Below, piece by piece: positions 29,487-37,881 of a stretch of DNA of 64,000 bases (within the stretch, counting starts at the first letter, position 1; each line of letters begins with the position of its first letter). Under the pieces are notes generated by a model, which saw nothing but the letters and a program-made list of their open reading frames with translations, made no database searches and was not told where the DNA came from. This DNA is from Pandoraea pnomenusa (GTDB lineage Bacteria > Pseudomonadota > Gammaproteobacteria > Burkholderiales > Burkholderiaceae). The translations under genes and the position numbers were made by a program. The DNA is taken from NCBI RefSeq assembly GCF_000767615.3, contig NZ_CP009553.3, forward strand, positions 4,278,001-4,342,000. The letters are read 5' to 3'.

Positions 29487-30151
29487 TGCCCACGTTGACC
29501 GATGCCCAATGGCAGTCGATCGCCAAACGGTCGCCCGATGACATCCCGGCGCTCATGGCCTTCCTTCACTGCCCGGCCGCGCAGGCAATACCTGAGCGTA
29601 TCTCGCAGGCGCTGGCCGTGCCGCTCGAATGCACCACGGCGATACCCGCACACGATGGGGTCCTGTGGTCCCGCCGGCTGCTGCAACACTTCCGGCAGAC
29701 CGATGGCAAGGTGGCGCTGGTCGATGGTGAGGCCTTGCGCTATGCCAGCCAGTCGGAGAACACATGGCGCCGCATGGCCGCATACCTCGGGGCCAGACGC
29801 TTGGCACGGGCGCTGGCCCGGCGGGTGCAACGTTCGCAACTGGAAGTCGTACTGGATCTGGCAGGCCCCGACGCCCTGCAATTTGCTCGCCGTCCGTTGC
29901 TGGACGACCCGCTCGTGCTCGATGACACACAGGAATGGTCGAACGAGCAGATCGCGGCTTGTCTGATGCCGGGAGGCCTGGCGTGTCTTCAGAGATCGTT
30001 CGAAGCGCTCCCGCCCGCGCTCGCCTGGCGTGGCCGCCTGCGCCTGCCCGCGCCCCCTGACACCGAAAACCATACGGTGCCGCCGGCAGAGGTGCTGTGG
30101 CCCATATGTCTTGCGCTCGCCAAGGAGTTGAACAGTTCATGGTTTTCCTGA
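29486..30151 (+). CDS. sctK: T3SS sorting-platform protein SctK
   Basis: The 221-residue protein lies between sctJ and sctL, the fixed place of sctK in Ysc/Bsc-type systems. The body has the helical, Leu- and Arg-rich character of YscK/PscK (AAYLGARRLARALARRVQRSQL) and no membrane segment. SctK links the inner-membrane ring to the cytoplasmic SctQ pods. The GTG start overlaps the sctJ stop by one base, so the longer frame from 29408 is rejected. The next gene, sctL, begins 13 bases inside its end. SctK proteins diverge strongly, so the call is mostly by position. Confidence 0.8.
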   Translation: MPTLTDAQWQSIAKRSPDDIPALMAFLHCPAAQAIPERISQALAVPLECTTAIPAHDGVLWSRRLLQHFRQTDGKVALVDGEALRYASQSENTWRRMAAYLGARRLARALARRVQRSQLEVVLDLAGPDALQFARRPLLDDPLVLDDTQEWSNEQIAACLMPGGLACLQRSFEALPPALAWRGRLRLPAPPDTENHTVPPAEVLWPICLALAKELNSSWFS

Positions 30152-30822
30152 TACCGGTCCTGCGCGCCGAAAGGCGCGATGATGCGGATGAATCGGTGGC
30201 GCCCGTGCGGATCGGCACGCATACCGGCGTCATTCCCCGCGAAATGGTGCAAACCTTCGCTGATGCCCAGTCGGCACTCGCCTCGGCGCGTGACGAAGCC
30301 GCACGTCTTGCCCGCGCCGGCCAGGCGGCCTATGAAGCGGAACGGCGTCGCGGCTACGAAGATGGCCTGGCGCTCGCTCGCGAGGAGCAGGCGGAACGAA
30401 TGATCGAAGTTGTCGGGCGTACGGTCGATTACTTCGAGAATGTGGAGCAGCGTGTTGTCGCGCTCGTTACCGACGCGGTGCGCCGCATCACGCTCGATGC
30501 CCCCGATGGGGCGCGCGTGCTCGCCGTCACCCGCAGCGTGCTGTCCGTCGTGCGCAACCAGAAGCAAATGACGCTGCGCCTGAATCCGGGCCAGATCGAT
30601 GCCGTTCAGGCCCACCTCAACGATCTGCTGGTCGCCTACCCGGGCACTGGATACATCGACCTGGTCGCCGACTCTCGCATCGCGCCCGACGCGTGCATGC
30701 TCGAATCCGAGATGGGCTTTGTGGAGGCGTCGCTCGAAGGCCAGCTCAACGCCATGAAGAAAGTGTTCGAGCGTGTGCTGGGCAACGACCGCGAACCTGC
30801 CGTCGAGCGCGCCACCTCATGA
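30139..30822 (+). CDS. sctL: T3SS ATPase stator SctL
   Basis: The 227-residue protein begins [22 protein letters not shown], then has a long coiled coil with many Glu, Ala and Arg residues (about 40-95). A globular C-terminal domain follows, with the HrpE/YscL motif [33 protein letters not shown], close to FliH and vacuolar ATPase E subunits. It binds and controls the ATPase SctN and ties it to SctQ. The start at 30139 lies inside the sctK end; the upstream in-frame ATG at 30097 gives a non-homologous extension. It overlaps sctN by ATGA. Confidence 0.93.
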   Translation: MVFLIPVLRAERRDDADESVAPVRIGTHTGVIPREMVQTFADAQSALASARDEAARLARAGQAAYEAERRRGYEDGLALAREEQAERMIEVVGRTVDYFENVEQRVVALVTDAVRRITLDAPDGARVLAVTRSVLSVVRNQKQMTLRLNPGQIDAVQAHLNDLLVAYPGTGYIDLVADSRIAPDACMLESEMGFVEASLEGQLNAMKKVFERVLGNDREPAVERATS

Positions 30823-32150
30823 GGCAGTACGACTACATTCTCGACCTGATGAGCCTTGCGTTGCAGGACGCCACGCTGCTTCAGGTACGCGGGCGGGTCA
30901 CGCAGGTCGTGGGGACGATCATCAAAGCCGTGGTGCCCACCGTGAAGATCGGAGAGGTATGCCTGCTCAGAAATCCCGGGGAAGCGGAAGCGCTCAAGGC
31001 CGAGGTCGTCGGCCTTACCCGCGAGGCAGCGCTGCTCACGCCAATCGGCGAGCTCTACGGCATCTCGGCGGCGACTGAAGTCGTGCCCACCGGCCGGGCC
31101 CACATGGTGCCGGTAGGTAACGGCCTGCTCGGGCGCGTACTCGACGGTCTTGGGCAACCGCTGGACATCGCAACCGAGGGCGCCCTGGTGCCCGACACGT
31201 ACTACCCCGTCTACGCGGACGCCCCTGACCCCTTGCGCCGCCGCATCATCGACCGCCCGCTCAAGCTCGGCGTGCGCGCGCTCGACGGTCTTCTGACCTG
31301 CGGGGAGGGGCAGCGCATTGGCATTTTTGCGGCGGCCGGGGGGGGCAAGTCGACGTTGATGGGAATGCTCGTCAAAGGCGCAGACGTCGATGTCACGGTT
31401 ATTGCGCTGATCGGCGAGCGCGGACGCGAAGTCAGGGAATTCATCGAGAACGAGCTCGGTCCGGAAGGTCGGGCGCGTGCCGTCATTGTCTGCGCAACGT
31501 CCGACAAATCGTCGATGGAGCGCGCCAAGGCGGCCTATGTCGCTACCGCCATTGCCGAGTTCTATCGGGATCAGGGCAAGAAAGTCCTCTTCCTCATGGA
31601 CTCGGTCACGCGCTTCGCCCGTGCCTTGCGTGAAATTGGTCTCGCGGCGGGGGAACCTCCGACGCGCCGCGGTTACCCACCCTCCGTCTTTGCCACTTTG
31701 CCCCGCCTGATGGAGCGCGTGGGCATGAATGACAAGGGCTCGATTACCGCAATGTACACGGTGCTGGTCGAAGGCGATGACATGACCGAACCGGTGGCCG
31801 ACGAGACACGTTCGATTCTGGACGGCCATGTCGTGTTGTCGCGCAAGCTGGCTGCCGCGAACCATTATCCGGCCATCGACGTACTGGCCTCGGCAAGCCG
31901 TGTCATGAGTGCAGTGGCTGATCCCGCTCACCTGAAAGCGGCCGGCAAGTTCCGTGAATTGTTGGCGAAGTACGCGGAAATCGAGCTGTTGGTGAAGATC
32001 GGCGAATACCAGCCAGGCGCGGACGCCATTGCCGACGAAGCCATCGCAAAGCACGACGCGATGCGTGGATTTCTGCGACAGCGCACCGACGAGTTCGAAA
32101 CGTTGGATGCCTCGATTTCGAAACTCGACGACATCGCGTTCGGCAGGTAA
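30819..32150 (+). CDS. sctN: T3SS ATPase SctN
   Basis: The 443-residue protein is an F1-beta/FliI-type ATPase with Walker A GGGKST (Lys177), Walker [10 protein letters not shown] followed by [18 protein letters not shown], and the export-ATPase segment [12 protein letters not shown]. It forms the hexamer that unfolds substrates and releases chaperones at the cytoplasmic side. The start overlaps the sctL stop (ATGA); a longer frame from 30693 is a shadow inside sctL. Length matches BscN/YscN (about 440). A 526-residue frame on the opposite strand is its antisense shadow. Confidence 0.97.
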   Translation: MRQYDYILDLMSLALQDATLLQVRGRVTQVVGTIIKAVVPTVKIGEVCLLRNPGEAEALKAEVVGLTREAALLTPIGELYGISAATEVVPTGRAHMVPVGNGLLGRVLDGLGQPLDIATEGALVPDTYYPVYADAPDPLRRRIIDRPLKLGVRALDGLLTCGEGQRIGIFAAAGGGKSTLMGMLVKGADVDVTVIALIGERGREVREFIENELGPEGRARAVIVCATSDKSSMERAKAAYVATAIAEFYRDQGKKVLFLMDSVTRFARALREIGLAAGEPPTRRGYPPSVFATLPRLMERVGMNDKGSITAMYTVLVEGDDMTEPVADETRSILDGHVVLSRKLAAANHYPAIDVLASASRVMSAVADPAHLKAAGKFRELLAKYAEIELLVKIGEYQPGADAIADEAIAKHDAMRGFLRQRTDEFETLDASISKLDDIAFGR

Positions 32151-32190
32151 CCGCCCGAAATGATGGCATGACACGTCGTCCGAGGATTCG

Positions 32191-32682
32191 ATGCTGAACG
32201 AGATATTGATCATCAAACGCCACCGGGAATCGAAGGCGGAGCGCGAGGTCAGCCGCTCCCGGATCGCTCAGGCACAGGCGGCCAGAGCGGTGCAGGAGGA
32301 AACCGAAGCGCTGCGCACCCTGGAGATCGAGCACACCCGTCGTGAGAAGGCGATGTACGCGGACCTGTGTGCCCGCATCGTGAAGTTGACCGACATCCAG
32401 AACGTATGTGCTTCGGTGGCACAGATGCATGAAGCGCAGACTCGCCAGGACGACGTCATCCACGAATGCAGCGCACATCTCGCGCAGTGCGATGAACAGC
32501 TCGATCAGGCCCGGCAAGATCTGCAAAGCGCCATGCGCAAGGTCGAGAAATACGTGCAGATACTCGCGACACTGAACGAAGAGATCACCGTGCAACGGGA
32601 GCGCGGCGAGGAAACCGAACTGGAAGAAAGTGCAAATGTCATCTTTGGCCGCCACGCGGCCGAGCGTTCCGCGGACAACTGA
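32191..32682 (+). CDS. sctO: T3SS central stalk SctO
   Basis: The 163-residue protein is almost wholly a charged, helical coiled coil (Arg/Glu/Gln-rich, about 10-145), the form of YscO/FliJ stalk proteins that insert into the ATPase ring. It starts IIKRHRESKAEREV, similar to other SctO N-termini. It stands directly after sctN and before sctP, as usual. A GAGG site lies just before the ATG at 32191. It is conserved in form rather than in sequence. Confidence 0.88.
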   Translation: MLNEILIIKRHRESKAEREVSRSRIAQAQAARAVQEETEALRTLEIEHTRREKAMYADLCARIVKLTDIQNVCASVAQMHEAQTRQDDVIHECSAHLAQCDEQLDQARQDLQSAMRKVEKYVQILATLNEEITVQRERGEETELEESANVIFGRHAAERSADN

Positions 32683-32736
32683 GCCAGCACGACATTCAAC
32701 AAGAAGCCGGGCGATCAGGCATTACCGAGAAAAATC

Positions 32737-33534
32737 ATGGAGACTTCCAGAAACGGGTTCGCGGCGTTCCCGCCCCCGGGCAGCGTGTCCGGGCAAACGG
32801 ACCGCACCGCGACATCATCAGAGACGTGCGACGGACGGCTCGCGGCCGACGCACTGATGTTTGCGAACCTGCTTGTCCGCGAATCCGAGGGCCCCGAACC
32901 TGCAGAAGCTCGCCCGGCAGTTCCTGACGACGACGTTCGCTGCGCACCCGTGGCTGCCGACGCGTTCCCGCCGGTCCCGGATGTCGAGCCACGGCCCGCC
33001 GGGCAGGCGCAGACGGCCCTCGCTGCGCAAGATGCGCCCACGACAGGCGAAGGCGTTGGCGTGCCGGTTGCAACCGGCACGCGCATGGCGACGACGTCCG
33101 CCGAGAACCCCACGGTACCGGAAACTTCCTCGTCACTCACCGCGCCCGACTTCGCAACCGCAGTTGCCGCTCCGGCAAGGCGGTCGTTCACCGGCGCTCA
33201 CCAGACGCCCGACACGGAAGCTACGGTCCTGGCGCGTTTGCGCGAGCACATCACGCATCTGTTCATCGACGATGCCGCCGGCCGGGAACGCCTCACAGCG
33301 AGCCTCCATGACACCGTGTTGCCCGGTGTCACACTGAGCGTCGCGACGCAGGACGGTTACCTGTGCGCCCGCTTCGACTGCGTACATGCCATGCAGTGGC
33401 ACCGCCTGTCGGATCTTCGTTTTGAGATCGCGGAACGCATCGCCGACGTTATGGACGCCGGCATACAAGTCCGGGTCGTTCACCTGAATGAACCCTCGTC
33501 ATATCGCGACGCCCGTGCGGGAGACTCACGGTGA
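32737..33534 (+). CDS. sctP: T3SS needle-length/substrate-switch protein SctP
   Basis: The 265-residue protein has a long, Pro/Ala/Thr-rich disordered stretch (about 1-155) and a globular C-terminal domain (about 165-255, beginning EATVLARLREHITHLF and ending RVVHLNEPS). This is the layout of YscP/BscP/HpaP ruler proteins. SctP is secreted, measures needle length and switches SctU specificity. Its stop overlaps the sctQ start (GTGA). The disordered part is short compared with Yersinia YscP (over 450 residues), which suggests a shorter needle if the ruler model holds. Confidence 0.82.
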   Translation: METSRNGFAAFPPPGSVSGQTDRTATSSETCDGRLAADALMFANLLVRESEGPEPAEARPAVPDDDVRCAPVAADAFPPVPDVEPRPAGQAQTALAAQDAPTTGEGVGVPVATGTRMATTSAENPTVPETSSSLTAPDFATAVAAPARRSFTGAHQTPDTEATVLARLREHITHLFIDDAAGRERLTASLHDTVLPGVTLSVATQDGYLCARFDCVHAMQWHRLSDLRFEIAERIADVMDAGIQVRVVHLNEPSSYRDARAGDSR

Positions 33535-34649
33535 CTTCGCCACAACCACTCCGGCTTGCGCGAATCAGCGCCAGCGAAGCGGCCGCGCGGACATCGCTGG
33601 CTGCCGCCGCCTCGGGCTTCGACGTATCGGGCGTGGGCGGGGGACTGACGTTCTCGCTCGTGCCGCTGAATTTCTGCGCGAATCAGGGTGCGGGTTTCGA
33701 CGACACGCGTTACGTACGCTGGTCAGGTGCCCAGTTCTCCATCTCGGGGACCCAGGCACTCTCCCGCTACCTGGCCGTGCAGGCGTTTGGCGCGGTGGCG
33801 AGCGATCCACCGCAAGCGCTTCAAACGCTGGCGCTAGAGGGGTTCCTGTCGGATCTGGTTCAAAAGGCAGGCCTGCTGGGCCGCGGCATCCCCGAGTTCT
33901 CCACGGAAGCATCGACTGCGCCGCTGCCCTTCGCTTATCGATGGGAGATCCGGCCCATTGACGAGCGAGCCGGGACCGACGCAGTGATTCCCACCTCAAT
34001 GTGTGGAGAACTGCGCTGCGACTCGCTCGGGCAACTCATTGCGGGCGGTGTCGCTGCGTCCCGACTGGGCGGCGACGTGCCATCCGGCGGACTGCATGCG
34101 GGCGACCTTCGTGTCAGAACGCGCCTGCATGTCGGAAATGCGCGCCTGCCGATCAACGTACTGCAAGGGCTACGTCCGGCAGATGTCATCCTGGTCGAGG
34201 ACTGTACGTTGCGAGACGGGATCATGACGCTGCTCGTCGGTAATTCACACTGCTGGCGGGTGCGCTTGCAGAACCAACAATTGGTCATTCTCGGTGGGCC
34301 CACGAAAATCATGAATCTCACAGATCAACCCGGCGAAGCCATGTTCGCCGACGACGACACCTCGGGCGACTTCGATCTCGACGACGATATCGACGTGGAC
34401 GCCGAGCCGCCGAGTCTCGACGAACTTCCCGTTACCCTGACATTCGACGTTGGCCAGCGCCATATGACCGTCGCGCAAGCCTTCGATCTCGCGGCCGGAA
34501 CCGTGCTCGACCTCGGACGCCCCCTCGCCCGGGCGGTGAGCATTCGCAGCGCGGGCGTGCGAATCGGCGAGGGGGAATTGGTCGAGATCGACGGTCGCAT
34601 CGGCGTGTCGATCACGCGCATCGTATCGCGCTCGGAAGAAGCATCATGA
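33531..34649 (+). CDS. sctQ: T3SS cytoplasmic C-ring/sorting-platform protein SctQ
   Basis: The 372-residue protein has the SctQ N-terminal part and a clear C-terminal SPOA (FliN-like) domain (about 298-370, LPVTLTFDVGQRHMTVAQAF ending GRIGVSITRIV). An acidic linker (DDDTSGDFDLDDDIDVDAE) precedes it. A second SPOA-like region is present in the middle (about 200-265). SctQ forms the pods that sort substrates. The GTG start overlaps the sctP stop. In other systems an internal start makes the SPOA part alone; I saw no clear internal start with a strong ribosome site. Confidence 0.92.
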   Translation: MTSPQPLRLARISASEAAARTSLAAAASGFDVSGVGGGLTFSLVPLNFCANQGAGFDDTRYVRWSGAQFSISGTQALSRYLAVQAFGAVASDPPQALQTLALEGFLSDLVQKAGLLGRGIPEFSTEASTAPLPFAYRWEIRPIDERAGTDAVIPTSMCGELRCDSLGQLIAGGVAASRLGGDVPSGGLHAGDLRVRTRLHVGNARLPINVLQGLRPADVILVEDCTLRDGIMTLLVGNSHCWRVRLQNQQLVILGGPTKIMNLTDQPGEAMFADDDTSGDFDLDDDIDVDAEPPSLDELPVTLTFDVGQRHMTVAQAFDLAAGTVLDLGRPLARAVSIRSAGVRIGEGELVEIDGRIGVSITRIVSRSEEAS

Positions 34650-35296
34650 TGGCGGGCGTCGATCCGGTCAGCCTTGCGCTGGGACTGGCGCTATTCTCGC
34701 TGCTGCCGATTGCCATCATCGTGTGCACGTCGTTTCTCAAGATTTCAGCCGTGTTGTTGATGCTTCGCAACGCCATCGGCGTACAACAGATCCCGCCGAA
34801 CATGGCGCTCTACGCACTTGCATTGATCCTGAGCGCCTATGTCATGGCCCCCATCGGGGTACAGATGTACGACCGCGTGAGCGAGTTGCCTGAACAATCG
34901 CGCAACGTTCCCGCCATCCTGGCGCAGGTCAAGGCGGGCGCGGAACCCGTGCGTCAGTTCATGGCACGCAATACGCGACCGGAACAGCGCACATTCTTTG
35001 TCGACACCACCTATCGTCTTTGGGGCAAGGAACTGGCCAAGGACGTCAAACCGAACGATTTCATCATCCTGATGCCGGCCTTTCTCGTCTCGCAGATCAA
35101 CGCGGCATTCGAAGTCGGATTTCTGCTCTACCTGCCCTTCGTCATCATCGACCTCGTTGTCTCCAACATCCTCCTGGCCATGGGCATGATGATGGTGTCC
35201 CCCGTCATGATCTCTTTGCCGCTCAAGCTCTTCCTGTTCATCATGCTCGACGGATGGACCCGCTTGATCCAGGGCCTCGTTCTTTCCTACGTGTAA
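34646..35296 (+). CDS. sctR: T3SS export gate protein SctR
   Basis: The 216-residue FliP/YscR-family protein has four hydrophobic segments. Conserved signatures are SLLPIAIIVCTSFLKISAVLLMLRNAIGVQQIPPNMALYALALIL near the N-terminus and ILLAMGMMMVSPVMISLPLKLFLFIMLDGW near the C-terminus. It forms the pentameric core of the export channel with SctS and SctT. The ATG overlaps the sctQ stop (ATGATG). Length and motifs are typical. Confidence 0.97.
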   Translation: MMAGVDPVSLALGLALFSLLPIAIIVCTSFLKISAVLLMLRNAIGVQQIPPNMALYALALILSAYVMAPIGVQMYDRVSELPEQSRNVPAILAQVKAGAEPVRQFMARNTRPEQRTFFVDTTYRLWGKELAKDVKPNDFIILMPAFLVSQINAAFEVGFLLYLPFVIIDLVVSNILLAMGMMMVSPVMISLPLKLFLFIMLDGWTRLIQGLVLSYV

Positions 35297-35303
35297 GGTC
35301 ATC

Positions 35304-35570
35304 ATGACGCCCAGCGAAATCACCATGTATGTCAACCAGGCGCTGTATCTGTCGCTGCTGCTTTCCATGCCGACGATCCTGGTGGCATCCGTGGTCGGCA
35401 CGTTGTTTTCCCTGTTCCAGGCACTGACCCAGATTCAGGAGCAAACGCTGTCGTACGGCATCAAGCTCGCCGCCGTTGGCGTGACGCTGTTCATGACCGC
35501 GCAGTGGATGGGCGCCGAGCTTTACCGTTACAGCGAAGCCGTGCTCGACGCGCTGCGCACGATTTACTAG
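35304..35570 (+). CDS. sctS: T3SS export gate protein SctS
   Basis: The 88-residue FliQ/YscS-family protein has two hydrophobic hairpin segments (about 15-40 and 50-75) and the conserved LLSMPTILVASVVGTLFSLFQALTQIQEQTLSYGIKL. It wraps the SctR-SctT core. The gene lies 7 bases after sctR and 6 bases before sctT. Length is standard. Confidence 0.96.
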   Translation: MTPSEITMYVNQALYLSLLLSMPTILVASVVGTLFSLFQALTQIQEQTLSYGIKLAAVGVTLFMTAQWMGAELYRYSEAVLDALRTIY

Positions 35571-35576
35571 CGCGCC

Positions 35577-36389
35577 ATGCCGGATATCACGCTGCCCTGG
35601 TTCAATGATCTGGACGTCAAGTTGTTCCTGATCACCTGGTCGCTGTGCATTCCGCGCCTGCTCGGCATGGCGTTGCTGCTGCCTGTGCTGGGAGCCCAGA
35701 ATTTTCCCGGCTTGCTCCGCGTCGGCATCTGCGGCGGCTTTGCCCTGCTTGTCATTCCGGCCACCGCGCCGCACGTTCCTGCCGGGGGCCTGAGTGCGGC
35801 CGTCATGGCGGGCATCGCGCTCAAGGAAAGCCTGCTCGGCCTGATGCTCGGATTCCTGCTGGCGGTACCATTCTGGTCGATCGAATCGGTTGGTTTCATT
35901 ATCGACAACCAGTGCGGCGCGTCGATTTCCGCCACGCTCAATCCGTTCGACGGCCACGACACCTCGCCCTTGGGCGTGCTCTATTCGCAGGCGTTCGCCG
36001 CCTTTTTCATCGCCACCGGCGGGCTGACGCTCGTGCTGGGGCTGATCTACGAATCGTACCGGCTCTGGCCGGTGATGAGCGCCATGCCCAGGCTTGCCAT
36101 CGAGAATGCGCCCGCGTGGCTCGGCGTACTCAACGGCATGATGGCGATCGCGCTCGCATTGGCCGCCCCCGCCATGCTGCTGATGTACCTCGCGGAAATC
36201 AGCCTTGCACTGATGTCGAGCTTCGTTCCGCAACTGCAAGTGTTCTTCATGGCGATGCCAATCAAGAGCGCGCTCGCCTTGTTTGTGCTGGCGGCCTATG
36301 GCACAACGCTGTTCCACTACGCGGACCGCGATATCACCGGACTTCGCGACGCGATTCCTCATCTCGCTCGTCTGATGGGGGCGCCATGA
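35577..36389 (+). CDS. sctT: T3SS export gate protein SctT
   Basis: The 270-residue FliR/YscT-family membrane protein has about six to eight hydrophobic segments and a conserved central stretch (AGIALKESLLGLMLGFLLAVPFWSIESVGFIIDNQ and NPFDGHDTSPLG). It completes the export gate. Its stop overlaps the sctU start (ATGA at 36386-36389). The long + strand frame in the other phase starting at 35645 is a shadow that runs into the true sctU frame. Confidence 0.96.
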   Translation: MPDITLPWFNDLDVKLFLITWSLCIPRLLGMALLLPVLGAQNFPGLLRVGICGGFALLVIPATAPHVPAGGLSAAVMAGIALKESLLGLMLGFLLAVPFWSIESVGFIIDNQCGASISATLNPFDGHDTSPLGVLYSQAFAAFFIATGGLTLVLGLIYESYRLWPVMSAMPRLAIENAPAWLGVLNGMMAIALALAAPAMLLMYLAEISLALMSSFVPQLQVFFMAMPIKSALALFVLAAYGTTLFHYADRDITGLRDAIPHLARLMGAP

Positions 36390-37435
36390 GTGAAAAGACA
36401 GAACAGCCCACGCCCAAGAAGCAGCGCGACGCACGCGAAAAAGGACAAGTCGCTTACAGCAAGGACTTCACCAAGGCGATGCTCACTGTGAGCCTGCTTG
36501 GCTATCTGGTCATGCGCGGCGACGTCATCACCGAGCAAATGCAGTCGCTCATGCTCGCGCCCGCCGCATTTCTGCATCTGCCATTCCGTGAAGCGCTGGC
36601 CGGCATCTACGGTCAGATGAGTACCGACGCGATGGCGCTGCTCGCCCCGTTCATACTCATCGTGATCATTGTCGGCATGGCATCCGACATCATGCAGGTC
36701 GGTCTCGTGCTTGCGTTCGAGGCGGCAAAACCGTCGGGAGACAAGATCAATCCCGCCACCAACCTGAAGAACATCTTCTCGAAGCGGAATCTGGTCGAAT
36801 TCATCAAGTCGCTGATCAAGGTGATCGTGCTCGGCGTCGTGGTGATGCATATCGTGAAATCGTCGCTGCCGGGGCTGGTGACATTGCCGTCGGCGGGGGT
36901 TTCGTCGGTAGGCATCGCGTCCGGAATATTGCTCAAGGCGTTGCTGATTCCGATCGGCTTCGTGTTCTTTCTCATCGCCGGTGCCGACCTGCTGTGGCAG
37001 CGCTATTCCCACAACAAGGAATTGATGATGTCGAAAGACGAAGTCGACCGCGAGTACAAGGAGATGGAGGGAGATCAGGATGTCAAGCAGCACCGCAAAT
37101 CCCTTCACCGCGAGCTGCTCGAGGAGGATGCGGTGGAGCGCAGTCAGTCGGCGTCTGTGCTGGTGACGAACCCGACCCACTTTGCCATCGCCCTCTATTA
37201 CGTTCAGGACGAGACGCCGTTACCGCTGATTCTCGCCAAGGGCGAGGATCAGCTGGCACAGCGCATGATCGACGCCGCAAGGCGCAAGGGCGTGCCGATC
37301 ATGCGAAACGTTCCGCTCGCCCGTGCCCTTTGGGCCGAGGGCAGCGTCGATCAATACATTCCCAGTACGCAGATTGCCCCCGTTGCCGAGGTCATCCGCG
37401 TGGTGTTGAACATGCGCAATGAAGGCAGACTATGA
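36386..37435 (+). CDS. sctU: T3SS export gate switch protein SctU
   Basis: The 349-residue FlhB/YscU-family protein has four membrane segments in the first 210 residues and a cytoplasmic C-terminal domain. The autocleavage motif NPTH is at 262-265 (VLVTNPTHFAIALYY). Cleavage between Asn and Pro allows the change from needle to late substrates. The N-terminus MSEKTEQPTPKKQRDAREKG is typical. The gene overlaps sctT and the chaperone gene at 37432 (ATGA on both sides). Confidence 0.97.
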   Translation: MSEKTEQPTPKKQRDAREKGQVAYSKDFTKAMLTVSLLGYLVMRGDVITEQMQSLMLAPAAFLHLPFREALAGIYGQMSTDAMALLAPFILIVIIVGMASDIMQVGLVLAFEAAKPSGDKINPATNLKNIFSKRNLVEFIKSLIKVIVLGVVVMHIVKSSLPGLVTLPSAGVSSVGIASGILLKALLIPIGFVFFLIAGADLLWQRYSHNKELMMSKDEVDREYKEMEGDQDVKQHRKSLHRELLEEDAVERSQSASVLVTNPTHFAIALYYVQDETPLPLILAKGEDQLAQRMIDAARRKGVPIMRNVPLARALWAEGSVDQYIPSTQIAPVAEVIRVVLNMRNEGRL

Positions 37436-37863
37436 ACCTCACCGAAACCTGCCCGGCGCTCGGGCAATGGATTCGCGACGCCGACGGCATTTCACCGGCG
37501 GAGTTCGACGGCGACCGCGGAATCCTGCTCATCGACGACCGCTATCGCGTTCACCTGCAGGCGTTGCGCCGTCATCTGTTATTGCGCTGCCGCGTCGCTA
37601 CGCTGCCGGATGGCATCGAACGCGAGACGATGCTGCGCACGCTTCTGTCCGAGGCCACGCAGCGCTTTGAACAGGAGCCGTTTGGTCTCGCCGTCGATCC
37701 GGACGGGGAAGCCATCTGGCTGCAGGGCACGCTTCCGCTCACGATGCCTGCCTTGCTGCTGACCCGAACGCTCGACGACTTCGTGGGCGCGCTCGATGCG
37801 CTTCGCGCACAGGCCATCCCACTGCGCCGCCGCCACCCAGCCCCTCGCGCGCGGTCCGCCTGA
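37432..37863 (+). CDS. T3SS-associated chaperone-like protein (BscW position)
   Basis: The 143-residue protein has the profile of the class I (CesT-like) fold: a helical start, then strand-rich segments (GILLIDDRYRVHLQALRRHLLLRCRVATLP, PFGLAVDPDGEAIWLQGTLPL) and a final helix. It lies between sctU and sctC, exactly where Bordetella has bscW. It overlaps sctU by ATGA. It ends in an Arg-rich tail (LRRRHPAPRARSA), unlike most acidic chaperones. Its partner is unknown; proximity suggests an apparatus component or late substrate. Confidence 0.75.
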   Translation: MNLTETCPALGQWIRDADGISPAEFDGDRGILLIDDRYRVHLQALRRHLLLRCRVATLPDGIERETMLRTLLSEATQRFEQEPFGLAVDPDGEAIWLQGTLPLTMPALLLTRTLDDFVGALDALRAQAIPLRRRHPAPRARSA

Positions 37864-37881
37864 ATTCCGAGGACTACCGAC

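Noticed and set aside
30636..32216. A 526-codon minus-strand frame
   Set aside because: Antisense shadow of sctN, whose Walker motifs prove the + strand frame.
35241..36434. A 397-codon minus-strand frame
   Set aside because: Antisense shadow of sctS and sctT, rich in His/Gln/Arg and without a family.
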